From: Eustoma russellianum | Lineage: Eukaryota; Streptophyta; Magnoliopsida; Gentianales; Gentianaceae | DNA: 64,000 nucleotides | Direction: 5' to 3' | Assembly (NCBI GenBank): GCA_036186865.1 | Contig: AP025053.1 | Span: 3,385,224 to 3,449,223 of the forward strand | Shown: in pieces, positions 1 through 8,516 of the stretch | Numbering within the stretch: the first letter of the stretch is position 1 | Layout: each line of letters opens with the position of its first letter | Position numbers and translations under genes: made by a program | Notes under the pieces: generated by a model | The model's database searches: none | What the model was told of the DNA's origin: nothing | The model's input: the letters and a program-made list of their open reading frames with translations, nothing else

Positions 1-264
1 TCTTGCTGTGTTCTGAATAAGATTCATCATACAAGGTGGTCATTATATAGGGTAAAAACTTTGAAAATCCCTCTTTCTGGAGTGTTTACGCTGTTGTGGG
101 TTGTGACAGCAGCTAAGCATTACCTTGGTCCAAAGATGACATGTGCCAAGTGCTACTTTCTCTAGTTTTTGCTAAAGAATATTGGGTTTTGCCTGTATTA
201 AAATGATTATAATAGAAAATTCCCAACTTGAGCATGAACTATAACGATGTCAACGCAACATCAT
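1..264. other. Intergenic, nothing recognised
   Basis: AT-rich sequence with no open frame of interest, no RNA gene and no repeat that recurs elsewhere in the window. It runs up to the target-site duplication of the first MITE. Confidence 0.6.
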
Positions 265-461
265 GTTCCATTTCGGGTGAGATCAGATGAGGTTATTTGT
301 GAGGCCATTTGTGAGGCCACCAATCAGCTACCTCCACGTGTGGTAGCTGTATTTAGCAATTGATTTTTTAAGAATTGTTTTTTAATACGTGGAGGTATCT
401 AATTGGTGGCCTCACAAATGGCCTCGCACACAGCATCATCTGATCTCATCCGGTTCCCTTT
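265..461. mobile_element. Mutator-like MITE with long inverted repeats (copy H)
   Basis: The element is 274-452 (179 bp). Its left arm begins CGGGTGAGATCAGATGA and the reverse complement of its right arm begins CGGATGAGATCAGATGA; complementarity continues about 60 bp inward through GCCATTTGTGAGGCCACCAA. It is flanked by a 9-bp target duplication, GTTCCATTT (265-273) and GTTCCCTTT (453-461), with one mismatch. A 9-bp duplication is the hallmark of Mutator-like elements. There is no coding capacity. The inner arm contains a CACGTG G-box (CCTCCACGTGTGG). Its termini resemble those of the seven GGG-type copies further along, so I treat it as a divergent cousin. Confidence 0.8.
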
Positions 462-504
462 ATAAACATCAGAGTCTAAATAAGTATATTATCCTAGAGG
501 CTAG

Positions 505-705
505 AAAAGTGCATACAACCATTAAACTAATTAAGATGCTTAACTAATCTTGAAACCTAAGACAGGTCATGTATCTTGACCTACGAAAGATACATATAAC
601 TATTAAACAAACTAAAATATATGTATCTTGTCCTACAAAAGATATATATAACCATTAAAGTTATTAAGATGTTTAACTAATCTTGAAGCCGAGGACATAT
701 CAAGT
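505..705. repeat. Degenerate direct repeats, about 60 bp
   Basis: A block near 512-573 (containing ACCATTAAACTAATTAAGAT and TTAACTAATCTTGAA) returns in diverged form near 648-705, and two further copies of a TGTATCTTG-CCTAC-AAAGATA unit lie between them. The order is A-B-B-A. No coding potential. Origin unknown. Confidence 0.5.
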
Positions 706-894
706 GTTGCTTACGTGGTTATTAAAAACTGTGGAAGTTTTTGCAAAAAGTTTTTCATTTGCTAGAATATATAAGATTAAATAATTTTCAAGCGGGTTTT
801 AATCATCCAACGACTTTATTAATGCTTACTTAACTCAATATACAACTTCATAGCAAATTTACGTTGCATCAATGGTTTTATCACATTAGTATAA

Positions 895-1840
895 TGATGA
901 TACCAGAAAAATCACCCGTCGGTCAATGACAGTCAACGTTAGAGCAAGAGTACAGAAATAACTAAAGGCCGCAGGTCGGCCTGGTGATTGACCAAGTCCC
1001 ACGCGGACAAGTATTCCACCTCGGCCTAAAGTATTCCACCTCGGCCTGAAGGGTTCCACCTCAGCCTGAGGGATTCACCTTGGCTCAATGGCTTTACCAC
1101 GGCCCAGGATCTTATCACAGCTACAGTTACCAACTGGAATAGCCTGGCCAGAACCTTGGCCCAAGTATTATATCACAAGACCCCGGTATTTCCGCCCTTC
1201 AAAATGGCACCTCGGCCATAATAGCAGTCGGACATCTGAGAGCGGGCACAACCAGCTCGGCCAGAGGGATCCGAGTTCTCATAGTTCCATCTCGGCCTCG
1301 GATCTGCTCTCGACCACAGCATTGATTATTGATCTCGGCCAGGTTACAACAGTCACAGAGCAGTATGCTACGTGCTCAACATGCAATATCCAACCTTCCA
1401 GATGTCAATCATACAGAGGGAAGGTGTCAGGACAGCAATCTTTAGCAGCTGCACGGTTACCATGCAAGCAAGCCAGACGTCGTCATCTCAACCATCTGAG
1501 ACACGCAGCTCCCAGCTTTCGCCAACTATAAAAGAGCTTCCTCATCAGAAAGGAAAAGCTAAGCTCAGATAAGCTAAAGAGACCCCAGCTCGGCCTACAC
1601 CTTGGCCGACCCCAAACAGGTTTTATCAAACCTAAACTTCATTTAAAGCCTTGCGCATAAAATGCCCGTGACTGACTTGAGCGTCGGAGGGTCTTCCTGG
1701 GGCAGCGCCCTGGGACCCTAACGCGTTCTTTCTTTTCTCAGGTTTCCCTGGAGGACGTCTGACGGAAGGTCAACGGCCATTAACGGCCTAGCTCCGGATA
1801 TTTCTACCTTTACTTTGACGGGACCAATCCGACCTCGTCA
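895..1840 (+). repeat. 5' LTR of the Tat-like element
   Basis: 946 bp, TG...CA. It contains a TATAAAAG box at 1527-1534, followed by the R/U5 region, and many copies of a short CTCGGCC motif. The open frame of 147 codons inside it (1088-1531) is repeated identically in the other LTR only because the LTRs are identical; I do not regard it as a gene. Confidence 0.93.
1527..1534 (+). promoter_or_regulatory. TATA box of the 5' LTR
   Basis: TATAAAAG, about 310 bp before the LTR end, the expected place for the U3 promoter that makes the genomic RNA. The same box is at 7193-7200 in the 3' LTR. Confidence 0.6.
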
Positions 1841-1860
1841 AATTGGCGCTAGAAGGAGGG
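1841..1860 (+). other. Primer-binding site of the Tat-like element
   Basis: Immediately after the 5' LTR, starting at TTGGCGCT (1843). This resembles the TTGGCGC start common after LTRs of Tat-lineage gypsy elements. I did not assign the priming tRNA. Confidence 0.55.
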
Positions 1861-1938
1861 CCCTGAACCTCCGGGTCCTTTTTACACGAGAAATATCCAT
1901 TAAGGATTTCTCCAGTAATTAAATCCTTAGAACTGCCT

Positions 1939-2628
1939 TTGAAAGTTATCAAGAGAAAGATGAGCCAGGAAAACACACAAAGGTCTGCCCTGCCATTTGT
2001 TGATCCGGGTTTTCAGGGGATAAACGAGTTTTCAGTTCCTAATACCTTCTCATATGAGGAACATATGCGAGCCATACACTATGTGGCACAAAATCCAGCA
2101 GCTTTCCAAGCTGTACTGGAGTTGAGAAGGGAAGCGTTCAGAGAAGGAACAAGTAATCCTTCTCCCAGTGGTACCAGCGTTCAGCAGTTGGAATATTCTC
2201 CATCTCGGCCAGGATACCATTCTGAATGTCAAACCGAGATTATAACTGAAGCTGAGAACCCATTTCGAAGGTCTGACGATCAGACCATACAGAGCCCCTC
2301 GACCTCACCTCGGCCTCGAAGTCTCAAAAGACATATCCAGGCCTCACGGCGAGAAAGAGCATCCGTTAAGGTTCGGATGGGGGGCCAGGGCAGAGAAAGA
2401 AGTTCCTTGCTGGCTTCCAAAGCTCGTATTCTCTCCTATATGAGGAAGAGAAGTCTGGTAAAGGAACCTAGACCTCTTGCAGGACCACTCCGTAAGAGGG
2501 ATCCACAACTCTACTGCCTATATCATCATGATATAGGGCACGATACAGAAGATTGTAGGCAGCTCGGAAAAGAGATAGCCCGCCAAATTGAGCTCGGCCA
2601 TCTGCAACAGTTTCACGATCCGAGATGA
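1939..2628 (+). CDS. Gag remnant of the Tat-like element
   Basis: A 229-residue frame; translation may really begin at the second methionine (1963). The C-terminal part carries the pattern YC-x2-HH-x3-GHDTEDC followed by a helical stretch ending in ELGHLQQF. This Cys/His motif with the following LKxxIExLIxxGHL-like segment is characteristic of the end of gag in plant Ty3/gypsy Tat elements, just before the protease. Here the frame stops shortly after the motif, and no protease or polymerase follows. The central capsid-like domain looks missing or much shortened compared with usual gag proteins of several hundred residues. The middle is basic and rich in Arg/Ser (residues about 120-175). It probably makes at most a small nucleic-acid-binding protein; it may be a relic. 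Confidence 0.7.
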   Translation: MKVIKRKMSQENTQRSALPFVDPGFQGINEFSVPNTFSYEEHMRAIHYVAQNPAAFQAVLELRREAFREGTSNPSPSGTSVQQLEYSPSRPGYHSECQTEIITEAENPFRRSDDQTIQSPSTSPRPRSLKRHIQASRRERASVKVRMGGQGRERSSLLASKARILSYMRKRSLVKEPRPLAGPLRKRDPQLYCLYHHDIGHDTEDCRQLGKEIARQIELGHLQQFHDPR

Positions 2629-2900
2629 AACTTGCATAGTGGAGCCAACTTAGATGTTCCTGGAGGTAAACATCAACCTAAGGGGTAGCTCTGAGTTGGA
2701 AAAATACAGAGGCTGCTTAGACTGTTAATTGAGCTAAAAGTGGGGACCAATTTTCGTGCATATTTGAAAACCCCCAGCTTGGCCTTACAGTTGGCCTGTA
2801 CAGCAATCACCTCTTGGTGCATGAGACTTCTCAGCAATAAAAAGTGTTCATTCAACTGTGTTGTGGACAGTTCTGCAGAACTGAAGTTTCTTACTAAAAA
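2629..2900 (+). other. Non-coding spacer within the element
   Basis: No protease or RT motif is visible in any frame where the gag-pol junction should be; this is where pol has been lost. Short frames here have no recognisable features. Confidence 0.5.
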
Positions 2901-3235
2901 GACCTCGGCGAAGAACGGGGTAAATGCCCGCTAAAGGGTGAAAAAAGACCTCGGCTAAGTCCCAGGCACCTGCCCGCTAAAGGGTAAAAAATTTCTCCTC
3001 AGCAGGTTCTGGGGAAAGAGCCCGCCAGAGGGTTAAATTTCTCCTCAGCAGGATCTGGGGAAAGAGCCCGCCAGAGGGTTAAATTTCTCCTCAGCAGGAT
3101 CTGGGGAAAGAGCCCGCCAGAGGGTTAAATTTCTCCTCAGCAGGATCTGGGGAAAGAGCCCGCCAGAGGGTTAAATTTCTCCTCGGCATGGTCTGGGGAA
3201 AGAACCCACCAGAGGGTTAAATTTTCTTCTCAGCA
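2901..3235 (+). repeat. 46-bp tandem repeat array
   Basis: Five copies of a 46-bp unit: 2991-3036, 3037-3082, 3083-3128, 3129-3174 and 3175-3220. Each begins ATTTCTCCTCAGCAGG and ends CCGCCAGAGGGTTAA. Copies 2-4 are identical by eye; the last is diverged. Two older, related units precede them (about 2901-2990, GACCTCGGC...CCCGCTAAAGGGT), and a partial one follows. Located between the gag remnant and the antisense gene. Confidence 0.9.
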
Positions 3236-3239
3236 AGTT

Positions 3240-3767
3240 TGGGAAAGATCCAAGGGTTGAAGTTGCATCTCGGCCATTCCGGGACATTAGCTCAAAACTC
3301 ATATGACCTGGGCAACTCTTGATGAGGTCAGGGCAGATTTCTATAACTCACTTCGGCTAGCTTATGCCAAATATCAGAGAATTATGCCTCTGAATGAGAT
3401 CTCGGCCAAGGCATCCCGAGATTCTCTTATTTAACCCGGCCAAGCCAGGTAACATCTATTTTATCCATCTTTTATTGAGACTGGGTAGGTTTAATAAGAC
3501 CGATATTTGATCTCGGCATTAAAAAACTTATTAAGATTCGTTAGCATGTTGGTCTGTGGACTTAGTTCCATTTAAAACGAATTTGTTCAAGATCAACAAG
3601 GCCGACCTGGGACCTCGGCAAAAGTAAGGTCGGACAAGACTTGCTGGGCTAATGCTTGATTTCGGCTACTAAACACGAAAAGTTCAAAATATTCAGCAAA
3701 ACAGAAAATGTGAGTCAAGAAGAGTTGGAATTTTCATTGAGAATAGACAAATTATTACAATTTAAGC
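3240..3767 (+). other. Non-coding part of the Tat-like element, CTCGGCC-rich
   Basis: No long frame on either strand. It contains further CTCGGCC/TTCGGCT motif copies. It lies just 3' of the antisense gene and so would hold that gene's 3' UTR and polyadenylation signals. Confidence 0.45.
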
Positions 3768-6019
3768 CTATATCTGCTCTTCGTCCTCACGCAAATCTGC
3801 CCCGTCGGTGAACTTCTGAAACTGGGCTTCAAACTCGGCCTCAGCATTGATGTTATAAAGCTCAACCAGCCGAGGATCATCCTTATCCAGCTGGGGGCAG
3901 ACCTTAGCACAGACATCAATAGCTTTTGTTTGACCCATCTGCATAACTGGCCCCTGCAGCAGCACCATATTCTCTTCGAACTCCTCAGATTTCTTGAATT
4001 CGGCCACTGCTTCAGACTTGGCCGCAACAAGCTGAACAGAAAAGTTTGATGCTTGCTGCTCCAGTTTTTCTTGCAGAGTTTTGATCACGGCATCTTTCTG
4101 CCCAGACTCGGCCATGACTTGGTTGTAGCATGCTTCCAGGTCGGCATTCCTTTTTTCTAGCTCGGCCACTAGAGAGTTGGTCGTAGCCCACTTTGTCTCG
4201 GCCTCCTCTTTCTGGCCTTGAATTTTGATGATCTCCGACTTCAAAAATGTGATGCTCTGGGAATTGGCATCAGACTCTTTGGTTTTGATTGCCAGCTGAC
4301 TTTGTAGCTCTTCACCTCGGCTAATGAGCTCGGACAATTGCACTGTTAGCTGTTTCACAAAAATAGAGTTAGAAAAAACTTTAGCATGTGAAACAAACAA
4401 AAGATAGGTCATACCACAGCAGAATTGATATGGACAGAGTTGGCCAAACTGCCCCAAGACGCAGTTGAGAAACGCTGTTTGTCAATGGGTAATATCAAGC
4501 TGTTCATCTTCCTAGCTATGACAGGGTTCATCACGGTGTCGGCTTCATCAAATTCGCCCACTATTACGTTTTCCTGAGCAGGTGCCATCTCGGCCTCAGG
4601 AACAGGGGCATCTTCTCTTGGTCTTTTTCCCAGAACGGAACCTTCAAATTGTTGGTTCCGTCCAAAGTCAACTGGAGCTGCACTCTTCAGAGGGACCTCG
4701 GCCCTTGCCTCTGCTATCATGATCCGAGTGAGGAAAATTACCTAAAGGAATAAATCAACAAGACAGGAAATACAAAATACCTGGGTTGGTTGATTCAGAT
4801 GCGATTGTGATGGCCTGATTCACCTCAGCTTCGGCCATGCCTTCAGCTGGGGGCAGACCTTGAGCCACCTCGGCCCTTGCTTTTGCGGCTTGAGCCTTCT
4901 TGCGAGCTGCGGCCTTGGCAATCTTTGCCGCAACATCCTTCCCTCCAGGAGCCATGGAGCCTGCTTAGAGTGCACAAGGTTAAATGGGGGAGGTTAGAAA
5001 TGGAAAAGAAGCACTAAGTACCAGAACATACCCCAGACTATTGCCAAATTGTCTGAAGAAAGGGGTTTGTAATGGGGACCTGAGGCTAAGGAGCTCAGGT
5101 CAGCCGCCTTCAGAACGGATTCATTAACTCTGTGCCAGTCAATGACTACAGGCAGAGAATACAACTTGGCTGCCTCGTCACAATATTCTGGGCTCGGCTT
5201 CATGTTGTCAGCTCTGCCCGATTTCCATATATCAAGTTGGGGTAACCCTAACTTCTTAATATAGAAAAATCTACCCTTCCAGTTCTTCTTAAAAGATGGG
5301 ATGTGGACAACATAGTGAAAATCTTCAGGAGTAACCCTCTTGGTAAAATAATACCAACTTTCGGAGGATCGGCAAGCAAATAGACTTCTGAAGATCCTCT
5401 GGTCAAAGGGGATTTCAGATGCTCTAAGGAAGAGCAGGAAGGATAGAATTATTTTCAAACTGTTAGGCTTGATTTGAGGAAGCCTAAGGTTATAGGAATG
5501 AAGAATTCGAAAGAGAGAGACTGGGACGGGAAGACGGAACCCAGAATGAAAGTATTCTTCATAAATGGCCTCATACCCTGCAGGAGGGTCATAGGCAGTT
5601 TGATTGGGTAAAGGAAGGATGAGATCAAATTGATCAACATCAATATCGTACATCCCGCATATCAAAGAAACGTCCACCTCGGACAGAGTACAAAAAGACT
5701 CTTGGACCTCGGCTGAAGGAGACCCCCTATAGACAACTCCTACCGGCAGAGCTGAAACCCTAGATCTATTAGGCACTGCTGTCATGCCCGGAGGAGGAAT
5801 GGTTTTTGCCTGCTCTGGAGAAACTTCAACTACTCTAACAGCTCTGCTCGGCATACCTCGGCCACTGGGGCCGGCAACATTACCAGCACCAGCCATAAGC
5901 CGAGCTGGAAAACGGTTCTCAGAGACAACCGTCTTCTCCGATGAGGAACTAAAAGTTCCGTCATTTCCAACATACGAAGCTCCCTCAGAGCGATTCTGTG
6001 AATCAGAAGCCGAAGACAT
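3768..6019 (-). CDS. Antisense four-exon gene, transposon-type N-terminal domain plus coiled coil
   Basis: Four exons join in frame with GT-AG introns: 6019-5032, 4960-4781, 4710-4415 and 4349-3768 (988+180+296+582 nt), giving 681 residues. Exon phases match at all three junctions (G|GC, G|AG, then phase 0). The first exon (residues about 110-329) resembles the plant 'putative gypsy-type transposon' domain (Pfam PF04195 type) by its pattern of aromatic residues and motifs such as IPFDQRIFRSLF and WKGRFFYIKK. Exon 2 is an Ala/Lys/Glu-rich basic linker, exon 3 an acidic low-complexity stretch, exon 4 a long coiled coil (heptads from about residue 490 to 610). Such extra antisense ORFs are known in Tat-lineage elements; their function is unknown. 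A TATA box lies 171 bp upstream. Everything is open and spliceable, which is striking in an element that has lost pol. Confidence 0.8.
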
Positions 6020-6189
6020 GAAAGCTAGCAGAGAACTTACAGACGATTAGCTGGAGGAGAAGGAAGATTGCCGAGATGAAAAGGACGCCGGATCAAGGGG
6101 AAACGCCGGAGGAGCAGACACCGATGAAAAGCAAAAGATGGGAAAAGAGTAATTAGAATGCAAAAGGGAAAAAATGAGGAACGAAGCCT

Positions 6190-6197
6190 TATTTATA
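6190..6197 (-). promoter_or_regulatory. TATA box of the antisense gene
   Basis: TATAAATA on the - strand, 171 bp before the ATG at 6019. The spacing fits a core promoter with a 5' UTR of roughly 140 nt. The promoter is internal to the retrotransposon and points away from the 3' LTR. Confidence 0.6.
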
Positions 6198-6550
6198 GGC
6201 AAGTCTCAGCCATTCCAAAGGTCACCTCGGGTTAGGTTAACCTTGATTCCCGTGCCATCATCAAAGCTGGTTGGCGTTGAATCCTGAACCGATGTAAATA
6301 AAAGCTGAACCGTCGTCACCTCGGTATGCGCAGACAATAATTGTGCAAGGCAAACCAACCCAAGATGGACACGTGCCAACAAAATTTACCCACTTGGTCA
6401 GTATGATCCAATCAGTACAGCTACAAACTGATGCTTCGTACACCGCGCTTGATAGGTATGGAGTAATTGGCTTTAAGAGAGACACCTCGGCCAAAGGCAA
6501 CGATATCAACAGATCAGCCTGCCCTCAGTTCAGCTCGGCCAAGCTAATCT

Positions 6551-6560
6551 GGGGGGCAAA
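6551..6560 (+). other. Polypurine tract of the Tat-like element
   Basis: GGGGGGCAAA directly before the 3' LTR; the usual position of the plus-strand primer, though the C makes it imperfect. Confidence 0.6.
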
Positions 6561-7506
6561 TGATGATACCAGAAAAATCACCCGTCGGTCAATGACAGTC
6601 AACGTTAGAGCAAGAGTACAGAAATAACTAAAGGCCGCAGGTCGGCCTGATGATTGACCAAGTCCCACGCGGACAAGTATTCCACCTCGGCCTAAAGTAT
6701 TCCACCTCGGCCTGAAGGGTTCCACCTCAGCCTGAGGGATTCACCTTGGCTCAATGGCTTTACCACGGCCCAGGATCTTATCACAGCTACAGTTACCAAC
6801 TGGAATAGCCTGGCCAGAACCTTGGCCCAAGTATTATATCACAAGACCCCGGTATTTCCGCCCTTCAAAATGGCACCTCGGCCATAATAGCAGTCGGACA
6901 TCTGAGAGCGGGCACAACCAGCTCGGCCAGAGGGATCCGAGTTCTCATAGTTCCATCTCGGCCTCGGATCTGCTCTCGACCACAGCATTGATTATTGATC
7001 TCGGCCAGGTTACAACAGTCACAGAGCAGTATGCTACGTGCTCAACATGCAATATCCAACCTTCCAGATGTCAATCATACAGAGGGAAGGTGTCAGGACA
7101 GCAATCTTTAGCAGCTGCACGGTTACCATGCAAGCAAGCCAGACGTCGTCATCTCAACCATCTGAGACACGCAGCTCCCAGCTTTCGCCAACTATAAAAG
7201 AGCTTCCTCATCAGAAAGGAAAAGCTAAGCTCAGATAAGCTAAAGAGACCCCAGCTCGGCCTACACCTTGGCCGACCCCAAACAGGTTTTATCAAACCTA
7301 AACTTCATTTAAAGCCTTGCGCATAAAATGCCCGTGACTGACTTGAGCGTCGGAGGGTCTTCCTGGGGCAGCGCCCTGGGACCCTAACGCGTTCTTTCTT
7401 TTCTCAGGTTTCCCTGGAGGACGTCTGACGGAAGGTCAACGGCCATTAACGGCCTAGCTCCGGATATTTCTACCTTTACTTTGACGGGACCAATCCGACC
7501 TCGTCA
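6561..7506 (+). repeat. 3' LTR of the Tat-like element
   Basis: 946 bp, same length as the 5' LTR, one substitution noticed (A at 6650 against G at 984). TATAAAAG at 7193-7200 points towards ZTL, whose ATG is about 1.3 kb downstream. Confidence 0.93.
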
Positions 7507-8516
7507 AATAATGATGTAACGCCGTAATGAGTAGCGAACAAATATTTGTGGTTGCTATCTTCTTGCAATATGAATTATAAAACGATCACTTATTAAATTA
7601 GGCAACGAATTAAATTTTTTGGTTCATTGAACTTTCGTACCATTAAGTCATATAATTTTAAATACTAATATACAGTTTAATACAGAGTATACTATTCTGG
7701 AATAAAAGACATTCTCTGAAAAATAGAAAATATCATCTACAAAAAGTTTATTCAACATTTTTTCGTTTATAATTCCAATTTTATATTTTTATCTCTAATA
7801 CTTTTTACCATATAAAAGAAATATTTTATATAAAATAATGTCACTATTTATGAAAAAGATATCATATCAAAGGGGTTGTACAAGTATTAAACTGAATAAT
7901 ATATAAATAATTTTATATAATATTAAATTGATGACTATTGTAGCATTTTTTTCAGTTAAATGATTCAAATCAAATAAAACTAAATAAAATCTAAATTAAA
8001 CATGACTATAATCACAATATCATGACTATGATTAAGAAATCAAACACGTCTAGATTAATCTTTTCTTAAAAAGAAAAAGCAAAATAAAGAGAAAAAGAAA
8101 AGAAAGAAAGAAAGAAAGAAAGAAACGGAGAGTACGCAGATAGTAAACAGTAAATACCATCCGGATTTTGCATCAGCGTCAATGTACAACACTGTAATCA
8201 CAAGGTACAACAAATTCGAAAAAATTTAACCCTAAGGCGGTTCCCCTTCTTACCAAATCTACAAAGTACAAATTCATCTGCTAAACTTGCCGTGAATCTT
8301 AGCTCGGTTACTTCTTCTCTCTCTAATTCGTCAAAATTTCGCCTACCACTCGTTTCCTTCGAGAAAAGCCCAAAGAAACCTCCAAAGGAACAACCCTATA
8401 ATCTTGTCGACCCATTTCAATTTCCCACCATTTCTTGATAAAAGTATTGTTGGGGTTGCTCTGTTTCCGGTTTCTTGGAGGACTATGGGTTGAAGATTGT
8501 AGCTTTTTAAGGGCGG
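7507..8516 (+). promoter_or_regulatory. ZTL upstream region
   Basis: About 1 kb of mostly very AT-rich sequence between the retrotransposon and the ZTL start codon. An AAAG microsatellite sits at about 8095-8125, and the last 300 bp become C/T-rich, as plant 5' UTRs often are. I could not place the transcription start or name a specific clock element with confidence. No other gene is seen. Confidence 0.4.

Larger units (their letters stand above)
895..7506 (+). mobile_element. Non-autonomous Ty3/gypsy (Tat-like) LTR retrotransposon, very young
   Basis: A complete 6,612-bp element: 5' LTR 895-1840, a primer site starting TTGGCGCT just after it, a gag remnant on the + strand, a tandem-repeat block, an antisense spliced gene, a purine tract GGGGGGCAAA, and 3' LTR 6561-7506. 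Both LTRs begin TGATGATACC and end CTCGTCA. Flanks are TATAA (890-894) and AATAA (7507-7511), a probable 5-bp target duplication with one mismatch. By eye the LTRs differ at one position (G at 984, A at 6650), so insertion is recent. No protease, RT, RNase H or integrase is present, so mobility must depend on proteins supplied in trans. Assignment to the Tat lineage rests on the gag C-terminal motif, the primer-site type and the antisense gene, which is known from that lineage. Confidence 0.9.

Noticed and set aside
1088..1572. Open frames of 147 and 66 codons inside the Tat-like LTR, repeated at 6754-7238
   Set aside because: They are identical only because the LTRs are identical, overlap the TATA box and R region, and show no domain.
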